Source: Marinobacterium_A aestuariivivens (lineage in GTDB: Bacteria; Pseudomonadota; Gammaproteobacteria; Pseudomonadales; Balneatricaceae). From it: DNA of 64,000 nucleotides. The notes under the pieces are model-generated. The model was not told where the DNA came from. It saw only the letters and a list, made by a program, of their open reading frames with translations, and made no database searches. How positions within the stretch are numbered: the first letter of the stretch is position 1; each line of letters starts with the position of its first letter. The position numbers and the translations under genes are program-made. The stretch covers positions 3,906,001 to 3,970,000 of the forward strand of contig NZ_JBHSWE010000001.1 in NCBI RefSeq assembly GCF_042661465.1. The letters run 5' to 3'. Below, in pieces: positions 1 to 9,047 of the stretch.

Positions 1-183
1 CTCCACAGCCGCCATCCGGCTGGTTAGTTTGTAACCGTCTGCCTGGGCGTTTCGCCACCTGCGAACACGCCCGGGCACCTGATTACAACAATAACGACGG
101 AGATATCGGCATGAGCTTTTCGTCACTCTGTTCACCGTCGCCGCCTGTCGCGGCGACACTCCCGCTGTACGGAGGATACCGCC

Positions 184-630
184 ATGATCGGTGATCGTAT
201 CCTCGGTGTACTGCTCCTCCTCCTGGCCGTCGCGTACGGCTGGGAGGCGGTGCACTTTCCAGAGCCCTTTGGCGGTGCCGAGGCCGTCGGGCCGGAAACC
301 TTCCCGATCATGCTGGCGATCATTCTCGGGCTCAGCAGCCTCTATCTGATCGTGCGCCCCGATGCGGACGAACCCTGGCCGCACAAGGCGATGCTGGGCG
401 AGCTGGCCTTCGTGCTGGTGGTGCTGGCGATCTTCGCGACCATGCTGCAGCCGGTTGGCTTTATCCCGGCCACCACCCTGATGGTGGGTCTGCTGTGCTG
501 GCGCATGGGCGCGAAGCCGCTGGCATCGCTGCTGACCGGTGTCGGCAGTGCGGTGGTCGTGTTCGTGCTGTTTAACTTCATGCTGGAGCTGCACCTGCCG
601 GCCGGTCTGCTGAAACTGAGCGGGAGCTGA
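184..630 (+). CDS. tctB: Tripartite tricarboxylate transporter small membrane subunit TctB
   Basis: A 148-residue hydrophobic protein with about four membrane segments, the usual size for the small membrane subunit of tripartite tricarboxylate transporters. It starts at an ATG with a GGAGGA ribosome-binding site 8 bases upstream. The gene lies 4 bp before tctA, the expected order for this carrier. TctB and TctA form the membrane channel that takes citrate or a related organic acid from a periplasmic TctC receptor. No tctC is seen downstream, so it may lie to the left of the window or elsewhere. The neighbouring lyase and malic enzyme genes suggest the substrate is citrate or a close relative; that is inference. 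Confidence 0.85.
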   Translation: MIGDRILGVLLLLLAVAYGWEAVHFPEPFGGAEAVGPETFPIMLAIILGLSSLYLIVRPDADEPWPHKAMLGELAFVLVVLAIFATMLQPVGFIPATTLMVGLLCWRMGAKPLASLLTGVGSAVVVFVLFNFMLELHLPAGLLKLSGS

Positions 631-634
631 TCTG

Positions 635-2164
635 ATGGAAACGTTGAACTTTCTGCTTCAGGGCTTCGCGGTCGCTCTGACCCTGGACAATCTGATGTTT
701 GCCGCCATCGGGGCCGTGCTCGGTACCCTGATCGGCGCACTGCCGGGCCTCGGTCCGGCCAATGGCGTGGCGATCCTGATCCCGCTGGCCTTCAGCCTCG
801 GCTTGCCGGCCGAGTCGTCGCTGATCCTGCTGACGTCGGTCTATGCCGGTGCCATGTACGGCGGCCGCATTTCGAGCATCCTGCTCAACATTCCCGGCGA
901 CGAGCCGGCCATGATGACCTGCCTCGACGGCTATCCGATGGCGGTCAAAGGCAAGGCGGCGGAAGCGCTGGCGATCTCGGCGATTGCCTCCTTTATCGGC
1001 AGTCTGCTGGCCACCATCGGTCTGGTGATCCTGGCGCCCTGGCTCGCCAAATTCGCGCTGAAGTTCGGGCCCGCCGAGTATTTTGCGCTCTTTACCCTGG
1101 CGTTCGCGACCCTGGGCGGCATTACCGGCAAAAACCAGTTCAAGACCGTGATCGCGGCCTGCCTGGGACTGATGATCGCCACCGTCGGTGTCGATATCTC
1201 CACCGGCAACCAGCGCTACACCTACGACATTCTCGAACTCTATGAAGGCATCGACTTCATCATCGCCATCGTCGGGCTGTTCGCGATCAGCGAGCTGCTG
1301 TTCTTCATCGAGATGCATGCAGGTGAAGGGCTGAAAAAGGTCACGCTGAACAAGCTGAAACTGACCATGGCAGACATCATCCATGTGCTGCCGACCAGCC
1401 TGCGCGGCTCGGTGCTGGGCTTCATCTCCGGCGTGCTGCCGGGTGCCGGGGCCTCGCTGGGAAGCTTTATCAGCTACACCCTGGAAAAGCGCCTGGTCGG
1501 CTCGAAGGGCAACTTCGGTGAAGGCGATCCGCGCGGCGTGGCCGCACCCGAGGCCGGCAACAACGCCGCGGCCAACGGTGCCCTGGTGCCGATGCTGACC
1601 CTCGGCGTCCCGGGCAGCGGCACCACGGCAGTGCTGCTGGCGATGCTGGTGTCGCTGAACATTCAGCCGGGTCCGATGCTGTTCACCCAGAACGCCGATC
1701 TGGTCTGGGGCGTGATCGCGGCGCTCTTCGTCGGCAACCTGATCCTGCTGCTGCTGAACATCCCGATGGTCGGGGTCTTCGTAAAGCTGCTGAGCATCCC
1801 GCCGAAGTACCTGATGCCGGTCGTGACCCTGGTCGCGTCGGTGGGGATCTTCGCGATCAGCAACAGCCCGCTGGACCTGTACTTCATGATCGGTTTCGGT
1901 CTGCTGGGTTACGTGCTGCGCAAGCTGCACATCCCGCTGGTGCCGATCATCCTCGGCATGCTGCTGGGCCCGGAAATGGAGAAGAGCCTGCGCCATGCGC
2001 TGACGATCTCCGACGGCGACTGGACCATCCTCTGGAGCAGCGGCCTGTCGGTCGGCATCTGGATCGTCGCCATCGCCGGCCTGGTGCTGCCCTACGTGAT
2101 CGGCCCGATCCTGCGCCGCCGCATGGCCAACGAAGCCGAAAAGGCCCACGCCGTCGTCGACTGA
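635..2164 (+). CDS. tctA: Tripartite tricarboxylate transporter large permease TctA
   Basis: A 509-residue polytopic membrane protein of typical TctA length (about 500). The N-terminal GALPGLGPANGVAILIPLAF segment is the family signature, and a second glycine/proline-rich copy (GVLPGAGASLGSF) sits near residue 270. About 10-12 membrane helices are visible. It is the main translocation subunit of the tripartite tricarboxylate transporter and works with TctB encoded 4 bp upstream. A 197-bp gap, without a gene, separates it from the citrate-lyase-like genes, which run in the same direction. Confidence 0.92.
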   Translation: METLNFLLQGFAVALTLDNLMFAAIGAVLGTLIGALPGLGPANGVAILIPLAFSLGLPAESSLILLTSVYAGAMYGGRISSILLNIPGDEPAMMTCLDGYPMAVKGKAAEALAISAIASFIGSLLATIGLVILAPWLAKFALKFGPAEYFALFTLAFATLGGITGKNQFKTVIAACLGLMIATVGVDISTGNQRYTYDILELYEGIDFIIAIVGLFAISELLFFIEMHAGEGLKKVTLNKLKLTMADIIHVLPTSLRGSVLGFISGVLPGAGASLGSFISYTLEKRLVGSKGNFGEGDPRGVAAPEAGNNAAANGALVPMLTLGVPGSGTTAVLLAMLVSLNIQPGPMLFTQNADLVWGVIAALFVGNLILLLLNIPMVGVFVKLLSIPPKYLMPVVTLVASVGIFAISNSPLDLYFMIGFGLLGYVLRKLHIPLVPIILGMLLGPEMEKSLRHALTISDGDWTILWSSGLSVGIWIVAIAGLVLPYVIGPILRRRMANEAEKAHAVVD

Positions 2165-2361
2165 AGCGGTGCCAACGCAGGGGGCTGCCCGGACCAGTCC
2201 TGACAGGTGGGTGACAGCTTCAACGTTTATTGTCGGCAGTCCGGATCGGACCGCCCGACGTTTCGGCGATAACCCGTGCCACCCTGACCCGGTCGCCGTC
2301 GATGGCCGGCCGGGTCCTGTTCGTCTGAAGACAACGCTCAACAATAACACCGAGGTGCAGA

Positions 2362-3636
2362 ATGAATATCACCGGCATGCTACATGGCTCGAGGCTGTTG
2401 AATTACGTCGGCTTTCCCACATCGGAGGTACTGGGGCCGGAAGCCAGCGAGGACGATATCAAGGGGATGATCGAGCGACATGGTTCGGTCTTCATCAAGC
2501 CGCTGTTCAAGGGCGGCGTCGGCAAGAAGGGCAAGTCCGGACTGATCGGCCGCGCGACCGATCTGAAGACCGCGCTGCGGGAAAAGGAGCGGCTCTATTT
2601 CGTCGAGCACCTGCATGGCAACACCCGCGCCAAGGCGCAGGGCGTGACCTTCGAAGGGGCCGTGCCGGCCGAACACGAAGTGTATTTTTCGATCAGCGAT
2701 TCGACCCGCTACCGGGCGCCGACGATTACCATCACCCACAGGGGCGGTGTCGATATCGAGGAGCTGGATCCCGCCGAAATCGCCGAGGTGCCCTTCGAAG
2801 CGCTGACCGGCCTTAAGGCCTTCGTGATCGCCAATGCGCTGTCCGATATCGGCGCACCGAAGGAGATCGTCTCGCCGCTGGTGCAGTATCTGCCCAAGCT
2901 CTGGGAACTCTTCCATCATTACGGCATGACCACGCTGGAGCTGAATCCGATCCGCATGATGCCGGGGCCGGGAGGTCGCTTGGTGCCGGTCGCCTGCGAC
3001 TTCAAGTGCGGCTTCGACCGTGACGACCCGCGCTGGCAACGCCTGAACCTGCCCAATCAGTTGTTCGCCGCCGACTATTCCGACTTCGAGCAGGAGATCA
3101 ATCAGCTGCGCACCTACCAGGGACAGAGCGACGTCTACGTCATCAACGATCAGGGTACGGTGCTGGCTCCGACGTTCGGCGGCGGCGCCAATTCGGCGGT
3201 GACCGAGGCGCTCGGGGACCGCGCCATCATCTCCTCCGATTTCGGCGGCAATCCGCCCTACGAGAAGATGCGCGACGTGGCGCGCATCAGTTTCAAGCAC
3301 TGGCTGCGGCAGACGAATGTGCTGTTCGTGATCGGCGGCAAGTCCAATAACACGGATATCGAGACCACGTTCAGGGCCATGGCCGACGCGCTTCGCGACT
3401 ACTGCAACCAGTACGGCCCGGTACCGCTCTACGTGGTGATCGGCCGCGGCGGTCCCAACCTGATCAGGGGTATGGGCGCGTTCAAGGACACGCTGGACGC
3501 GCTGGGACTGCCATACCGCATGTTCGGCTTCGACTCCGCCATGAGCGAGGTGGTCAACTACGCCATGGCCGCCGACGAGTGGATGCGCAACGGTGGTCGC
3601 GAACAGGTGGCGAAAAAACTCGGTATTACGGTTTGA
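2362..3636 (+). CDS. ATP-citrate lyase / citryl-CoA synthetase, ATP-grasp (succinyl-CoA synthetase beta-like) subunit
   Basis: A 424-residue protein with the layout of the beta-like part of ATP-citrate lyase. An ATP-grasp domain occupies roughly residues 1-230 (KPLFKGGVGKKGKSG near 47; TTLELNPIR near 192 carries the metal-binding Glu/Asn). A CoA-ligase domain fills 240-424, with the FGGG turn near 272, FVIGGKSNNTDI near 322 and GRGGPN near 362. This subunit should bind ATP and drive formation of citryl-CoA or a similar acyl-CoA through a phosphohistidine on the alpha-like partner. GAGGTG lies just ahead of the ATG. The next two genes supply the alpha-like and citrate-synthase-like parts. The substrate is inferred from the domain set and from tctAB upstream; succinyl- or malyl-CoA ligase chemistry is an alternative. 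Confidence 0.8.
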   Translation: MNITGMLHGSRLLNYVGFPTSEVLGPEASEDDIKGMIERHGSVFIKPLFKGGVGKKGKSGLIGRATDLKTALREKERLYFVEHLHGNTRAKAQGVTFEGAVPAEHEVYFSISDSTRYRAPTITITHRGGVDIEELDPAEIAEVPFEALTGLKAFVIANALSDIGAPKEIVSPLVQYLPKLWELFHHYGMTTLELNPIRMMPGPGGRLVPVACDFKCGFDRDDPRWQRLNLPNQLFAADYSDFEQEINQLRTYQGQSDVYVINDQGTVLAPTFGGGANSAVTEALGDRAIISSDFGGNPPYEKMRDVARISFKHWLRQTNVLFVIGGKSNNTDIETTFRAMADALRDYCNQYGPVPLYVVIGRGGPNLIRGMGAFKDTLDALGLPYRMFGFDSAMSEVVNYAMAADEWMRNGGREQVAKKLGITV

Positions 3637-3679
3637 CCGGCAGTTCTCGGCGCAACGATAAGAATTCAGGAGCACAACC

Positions 3680-5437
3680 ATGTATCAGCAAGGTGTAGGC
3701 GACTTCAAATATTTTGTCGGCATCCATACCCTGGAACAGATTGCGACCCGCGAGGACCGGGTCTGCGTACTGAACATTCTCGGCGGCGAATCCAGCGCGG
3801 TGACGCCGGTCAGTCATGCGTTCTCCGGCGGTAATGTCGTTTTCGGTACCTCGCCCGGTAAAAAGGGCCAGGTACTCAAGACAGCTGCCGGCGAAGTGCC
3901 GGTGTACAACCATGTTCGCGAGGGGCTGGACGCGGGTCACGAGTTCAATACCGGTGTGGTCTACCTGCCTCCGTCCGGCGTGCGTGACGGTGTAGCGGAA
4001 CTGATCCGGGTCAATCCCCGCCTGCGCAAGGTGATCATCATTACCGAGAAGGTGGCGGTGCACGATGCACGGGAGATCCGCGCCATGGCCCAGCAGGCCG
4101 GGGTCGACGTCTTCGGTGCCAACTGTCTCGGCGTGGCAGATGCCTGGAACCGGGTCCGCATCGGCGGCGCGCTCGGGGGCGATGCCCCCGAGGAATCGCT
4201 GCTGCGGGGATCGGTGGCGGTCTATTCCAATTCCGGCAACTTCACCACCACGATCGCCCAGTACCTTGCCACCGAAGGCTGGGGCACCACCACCTCGGTC
4301 TCCAGCGGCAAGGACGTGTATATTCACTTCGCGCTGCCGGAGTTCGCCTATGCGCTGTCGAACGACCGGCGCTCCAGAGCCGCGGTGGTATATATCGAGC
4401 CGGGCGGCTATTACGAGCACAACCCGGGTTTCAACAAGCCGGTGGTGGCCTGCGTGGTGGGCCGCTGGAAAGCCAAGCTGACCCGCGCCGTCGGTCATGC
4501 CGGTGCCCTGGGCGGAAACGGCGATGATGCCGCTACCAAGGAACAGTGGTTCCAGGAGGCGTTCGGCGTCGACGAGATCTTCACGCCGGACAATCCGGTG
4601 GTGTCGGCCAAAGGCGCGGTGGTGACCAATATCGCCCATATCCCGCTGGCCCTGACAAAGGTGATGGAACTCAACTACCAGCAGCCCGACTTCGCGCCCA
4701 AGGGCGATCTTTCCCTCAAACCCTGGTTCGGAGACAACTGCGGACTGGACCTGCCGCCGGAACTCAACCTGCCGGTACAGGAGGCGATCGAGCCCTATCG
4801 CCAGCAGATCGCCCGCCTGTCCCAACAGATCGGCCGTACCTTTCCGCGCCGGTCAATGAAGGATGCCTCCGGTGTTTCGCACATGGATGCGAAAACCCAG
4901 ATCACCCGCCTGCACAACCTGTCGATTCTGGACAGTGCCACCCGGCCGCTGGAGAGCAGCTTCTGTCAGGCACTGACCGGCGAGCACAACGGTGACAATG
5001 ACAATGCCCTGACCAACGTGGCGATTGCCGGCAACCTCAACCTGCACGGCGATATCATGATCCAGGCGGCGGATGCGGCACGGGAGGCGGGCAACGCGCC
5101 CAACGTGGCGCTGTCGGCGGCGCTGAGCATGCTGGGACCCGGACGCATCGAAAGCGCGCGCAGCGGGGTGGATGTGCTGATCGAGCTGTTCGCCCATTCC
5201 GGTCTCGAGGATGCCCGGGACGAGGACTTCGACTTCTCCGGCATTGCGATCGACGACGATCAGGCTGCCCTCTTCGTCGGCGGGCAAAGCGATGCCCGTG
5301 CCGAGGCCATGTTGCAGGCGATCAGGGCGCGGGGCGCCCGCTCCGTTTTCGTCCGCTTCCTCGAGCAACTGGAAGGGCCTCTCACCGACAATGCTGTGCT
5401 GGCGGCGATCGCCACCACCATCGCCTGGGGCCTCTGA
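3680..5437 (+). CDS. ATP-citrate lyase / citryl-CoA synthetase alpha-like subunit with a C-terminal citrate-synthase-like extension
   Basis: A 585-residue protein. Residues about 20-340 match the succinyl-CoA synthetase alpha / ATP-citrate lyase layout: a CoA-binding Rossmann part, then GHAGALGGNGDD near residue 275, whose His is the expected phospho-acceptor. The remaining 230 residues contain a stretch (NVALSAALSMLGPGRIESAR near 475) that resembles the large domain of citrate synthase but has no catalytic His at the position where LHGGAN-type motifs carry it. The extension therefore looks non-catalytic and may be structural, pairing with the next gene product. AGGAG precedes the ATG. The stop overlaps the start of the next gene by one base (TGATG), which implies translational coupling. 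Confidence 0.75.
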   Translation: MYQQGVGDFKYFVGIHTLEQIATREDRVCVLNILGGESSAVTPVSHAFSGGNVVFGTSPGKKGQVLKTAAGEVPVYNHVREGLDAGHEFNTGVVYLPPSGVRDGVAELIRVNPRLRKVIIITEKVAVHDAREIRAMAQQAGVDVFGANCLGVADAWNRVRIGGALGGDAPEESLLRGSVAVYSNSGNFTTTIAQYLATEGWGTTTSVSSGKDVYIHFALPEFAYALSNDRRSRAAVVYIEPGGYYEHNPGFNKPVVACVVGRWKAKLTRAVGHAGALGGNGDDAATKEQWFQEAFGVDEIFTPDNPVVSAKGAVVTNIAHIPLALTKVMELNYQQPDFAPKGDLSLKPWFGDNCGLDLPPELNLPVQEAIEPYRQQIARLSQQIGRTFPRRSMKDASGVSHMDAKTQITRLHNLSILDSATRPLESSFCQALTGEHNGDNDNALTNVAIAGNLNLHGDIMIQAADAAREAGNAPNVALSAALSMLGPGRIESARSGVDVLIELFAHSGLEDARDEDFDFSGIAIDDDQAALFVGGQSDARAEAMLQAIRARGARSVFVRFLEQLEGPLTDNAVLAAIATTIAWGL

Positions 5438-6384
5438 TGCGCAAGCGAATCTCCCTCACCACGGCCCGCAACCTGCCCTGGTACCTGAAGATTTACGCCT
5501 CGATGATCGGTGCCTCGGTGGACGGCCGCCAACACCGGCTGGAGAGTTACTGCGGGGTACCGAATGAAGAACTGCTCCACCACTGGACGGTCGGCGAGAT
5601 GCTGTACCTGTCGCTGATGGGTGAGCAGGCCGACGAAGCGTCGCTGTATGCCTTCCAGGTGCTGACCGGCCTGCTGACCAGCAACGGGCCCGGGAGCATC
5701 TCGGCCCAGGGCTGCAAGGGTGCGGTTTCGTCCGACGGTCCCGAGACCCCCGAACGGGTGCAGATCAACAAGGCGATGATCGGCTTCATGAGCCATACCG
5801 GCTTTTCCCATGGCGGTGCCGGTTACGAAGGTATCATCTTCCTGGTAGACCGTTTCAAGCAGACCGCATTGTCGGATGCCGGCGATGCGGCGCACGGGCT
5901 GGATCTCGACGCCATGGCCAGGGAATATGCCGAAGAGTACGGCCTTGCGAAGCAGGCCGCCAAGGATGCGGGCGGCGGTCGTGTCGGCGCGATCGCGGGC
6001 ATCAATCACCCGGTGTTCAAGGACAAGCCGGTCAACCAGGATCCCAGGGAAACCTTTATCAACGGGCTCTTTTCCGAGCGGGATGACTACAATGTCTTTC
6101 ACGACTATTACAAAAAACTCGTCACTGCGCTGTTTCAGGCCGGGGCCACGCGGAATGTCTTCTGCGTCAACATCGATGGCGTGATCAGCGCCATGCTGTT
6201 GAAGATGCTCTGGCCCCGGTTCCGAGCCGGTACCCTGAACGAGCAGGCACTGGAGGCTGCTGCATTCACCATCTTCCTGTACGGGCGAATGGTCGGGTGC
6301 GCGGCGGAGATCGATGACCATATCAACAGGGGCAAGAACATGGATACCCGGACTCCGGCTACCCGGCTGGAAACGGTATCCTGA
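5437..6384 (+). CDS. Citrate-synthase-like / citryl-CoA lyase subunit
   Basis: A 315-residue protein of citrate-synthase fold. All three catalytic positions can be placed: the His of GFSHGGAGYEG near residue 124, the His of AGINHPVFK near 190, and the Asp of NIDGVISAML near 246, which matches the NVDG motif of ATP-citrate lyase. By analogy with stand-alone citryl-CoA lyase it should cleave citryl-CoA into acetyl-CoA and oxaloacetate. It follows the alpha-like gene with a one-base overlap, so the three gene products probably form one complex. A citrate synthase working in the forward direction is possible, but the ligase partners argue for cleavage. Confidence 0.75.
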   Translation: MRKRISLTTARNLPWYLKIYASMIGASVDGRQHRLESYCGVPNEELLHHWTVGEMLYLSLMGEQADEASLYAFQVLTGLLTSNGPGSISAQGCKGAVSSDGPETPERVQINKAMIGFMSHTGFSHGGAGYEGIIFLVDRFKQTALSDAGDAAHGLDLDAMAREYAEEYGLAKQAAKDAGGGRVGAIAGINHPVFKDKPVNQDPRETFINGLFSERDDYNVFHDYYKKLVTALFQAGATRNVFCVNIDGVISAMLLKMLWPRFRAGTLNEQALEAAAFTIFLYGRMVGCAAEIDDHINRGKNMDTRTPATRLETVS

Positions 6385-6519
6385 GAGGGGCCCCGGCGAA
6401 GGCGGCTTTGGGCTCCCGCCTTCGGGCATCGGCAAGTGCCGTGACGCCGGGCCTGCGGCCAGCGCGTGCCGCGGGCTCCGGTCGGATCCCGTCATAATCG
6501 GAGCAACAGAGGAAGAGCG

Positions 6520-8805
6520 ATGTCCGGAAATCTAGACAAAGACGCACTGGCCTATCACCGGGCCGAACCCGCCGGCAAGCTGGCGATCGTCGCGACCAAA
6601 CCGATGGCGACCCAGCGTGACCTCGCGCTGGCGTACTCGCCGGGCGTCGCCGCCGCCTGCAACGAGATCGTACGGGACCCGGTGGAGGCCTATACCGTCA
6701 CGGCCCGCGGCAACCTGGTCGGCGTTATCTCCAACGGTACCGCGGTGCTGGGGCTTGGCGCCATCGGCGCGCTGGCCTCGAAGCCGGTGATGGAAGGCAA
6801 GGCGGTGCTGTTCAAGAAGTTCTCCAATATCGATGTCTTCGATATCGAGATCGACGAGCGGGACCCGCAGGCCTTCATTGAAACGGTCGCCCGGCTCGAG
6901 CCCACCTTCGGCGGCATCAATCTCGAGGATATCAAGGCGCCGGAGTGCTTCGTCATCGAGAAAGCGCTGAAGGAGCGGATGAATATCCCGGTGTTTCACG
7001 ATGATCAGCATGGCACGGCGATCGTCGCCGGTGCCGCGGTTTACAACGCCCTGCGCGTCGTCGGAAAGGATATCGGCAGCGTCAGGCTGGTGGTCTCGGG
7101 CGCCGGCGCCGCGGCTCTGTCCTGCACCGACCTGCTGGTGAACATGGGGCTGCGCAAGGAGAACATCTGGCTCACCGATATCGCCGGGGTGGTCTATCAG
7201 GGGCGTACCGAGGAGATGGACGAGTACAAGGCCCGTTATGCCCAGGCCACCGAGGCCCGCACCCTGGACGATGTGATCGGGGGAGCTGATCTCTTCCTCG
7301 GGCTCTCGGCTCCGGGGGTGCTGAAGCCTGCAATGGTCGAGAAGATGGCGGACAGGCCGATCATTCTGGCGATGGCCAACCCGGTGCCGGAGATCCTGCC
7401 GGAGGAGGCGCGGGCGGTGCGGCCGGACGTGATCATGGCGACCGGCCGTTCCGACTATCCCAACCAGGTCAACAATGTGCTCTGCTTCCCGTTCATCTTC
7501 CGCGGCGCCCTGGATTGTGGTGCCACCACCATCAACGAGGAAATGAAGGTGGCCTGCGTCAAGGCGCTGGCGGAGCTGGCGAAGGCGGAACCTGTCGACC
7601 GGGTGCAGAAGGCCTATGCCGGCGAACCGATGCGGTTCGGTCCGGAGTACCTGATTCCCAAGCCCTTCGATCCAAGGTTGATTTTCGAGGTGGCACCGGC
7701 CGTGGCCAAGGCGGCGATGGAAACCGGTGTCGCGACCCGGCCGATCGCCGACCTCGAGGCGTACCGCCAGAGCCTGGCGCGCTATGCCTACAGGACCAGC
7801 GAGGTGATGGGGCCGATACTGGAACACGCGAAGCAGCGGCCCAAACGGGTGGTGTTCGCCGAAGGCGAGAGTTCCCGCGTGCTGATGGCGGTGCAGCAGG
7901 TGCTGGACGAGGGGCTGGCCCGGCCGATTCTTGTCGGCAATCGCGAACGTATCCTGCAGCGGATCGAGAACCTGCAACTGAGAATCCGCGACGAGGCGGA
8001 TATCCGGATCGTCGATCCCAGTGGTGGCGACTGGTACGAGCCCTATCTGGCGGACTACAGCGCGCGCATGGGGCGCAAGGGGATTTCGCCCGACGAGGCG
8101 AGGGGCATCATGCATGCCGACAAGACGGCGATTGCCGCGATGATGTGTCTGCGCGGCGATGCCGATGCCATGCTCTGCGGCGCCCACGGGCGTTTCCACC
8201 GGCATCTGGAAACGATCGACGGGCTGATCGGCCGAACGGAAGGGGGCGCCAACTACTCGACCGTGACGGCGCTGAATCTGCCGACCAGCACCATTTTTAT
8301 CAGCGACTCCCACGTCAACCCCGATCCCAGTGCAGAAGAAGTGGCGCAGGGCACCCTGCTGGCCGCCGAGGAGGTCCGGCGCTTCGGCATCGAGCCAAAA
8401 GTGGCGCTGCTGTCCAGCTCCAATTTCGGCACCCACGACCAGCCATCGGCCTGCAAGATGCGCAAGGCCCGGTTGCTGCTTGAAGAGCAGGCGCCCGATC
8501 TGGTCGTCGATGGCGAGATGCATGCCGACAGTGCCCTGTCAGAGGAGCTACGCAACAAGGTGTTCCCGGATTCCGTGCTGCGCGGCCAGGCCAACCTGCT
8601 GGTGATGCCGAACGTGGAGGCGGCACATATCGCCTACGGCCTGCTCAAGACCCTGGGTGGCGGTATCGCCATTGGCCCGATCCTGCTGGGGGTCGGCAAG
8701 CCGGTCCACATACTGTCGCAGAGTTCCACTGTACGCGGCATTTTCAATATGACCGCTGTTGCGGTCGCGGAGGTGCAGAGCCAGGCGGGGGGCGGCAACG
8801 ATTAA
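6520..8805 (+). CDS. maeB: NADP-dependent malic enzyme with C-terminal phosphotransacetylase-like domain (MaeB type)
   Basis: A 761-residue protein of the bacterial MaeB type. Residues 1-430 are malic enzyme, with YSPGVAAACNEI near 42, FHDDQHGTAIV near 160 and the NAD(P)-binding VVSGAGAAALSC near 193. Residues about 435-761 resemble phosphate acetyltransferase, which in this family is usually regulatory (sensing acetyl-CoA). It oxidatively decarboxylates malate to pyruvate. I chose the ATG at 6520 because AGAGGAAGAG lies just upstream and the protein then starts at the usual MSGNLDKDAL. It lies 135 bp after the lyase genes in the same direction, fitting conversion of the C4 product of citrate cleavage to pyruvate. 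Confidence 0.92.
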   Translation: MSGNLDKDALAYHRAEPAGKLAIVATKPMATQRDLALAYSPGVAAACNEIVRDPVEAYTVTARGNLVGVISNGTAVLGLGAIGALASKPVMEGKAVLFKKFSNIDVFDIEIDERDPQAFIETVARLEPTFGGINLEDIKAPECFVIEKALKERMNIPVFHDDQHGTAIVAGAAVYNALRVVGKDIGSVRLVVSGAGAAALSCTDLLVNMGLRKENIWLTDIAGVVYQGRTEEMDEYKARYAQATEARTLDDVIGGADLFLGLSAPGVLKPAMVEKMADRPIILAMANPVPEILPEEARAVRPDVIMATGRSDYPNQVNNVLCFPFIFRGALDCGATTINEEMKVACVKALAELAKAEPVDRVQKAYAGEPMRFGPEYLIPKPFDPRLIFEVAPAVAKAAMETGVATRPIADLEAYRQSLARYAYRTSEVMGPILEHAKQRPKRVVFAEGESSRVLMAVQQVLDEGLARPILVGNRERILQRIENLQLRIRDEADIRIVDPSGGDWYEPYLADYSARMGRKGISPDEARGIMHADKTAIAAMMCLRGDADAMLCGAHGRFHRHLETIDGLIGRTEGGANYSTVTALNLPTSTIFISDSHVNPDPSAEEVAQGTLLAAEEVRRFGIEPKVALLSSSNFGTHDQPSACKMRKARLLLEEQAPDLVVDGEMHADSALSEELRNKVFPDSVLRGQANLLVMPNVEAAHIAYGLLKTLGGGIAIGPILLGVGKPVHILSQSSTVRGIFNMTAVAVAEVQSQAGGGND

Positions 8806-9047
8806 CCCGGTTATGGCGCGTTGCATGCGCTACCCTGAACCGTAGGCAGGCGAAGCAGGGGCGCAATCGCGGGGGCAGGCGCTGGCGGCGGTCAATAAAG
8901 TCGCCGCTAAGCGCCAATTAAGGTCGGGGGTGCTAGCGTGCATGCGGTTTTTGGTGTAATAAACGCCACATGAACTCGGCGGCCTGTCGCAAGCACGGCG
9001 CCGGCACCATCTGAAAGCCCATTTCCGGGAAGTTCTAGAGTTGGAGT

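Noticed and set aside
578..2350. Long open frame on the minus strand across tctA
   Set aside because: It lies opposite tctA, is rich in Gln, Arg, Asp and His, and has no family resemblance; such antisense frames are common in high-GC DNA.
6532..8523. Minus-strand open frame of over 600 codons across the malic enzyme gene
   Set aside because: It is the mirror of a well-supported gene, with low-complexity composition and no ribosome-binding site or homology that I recognise.
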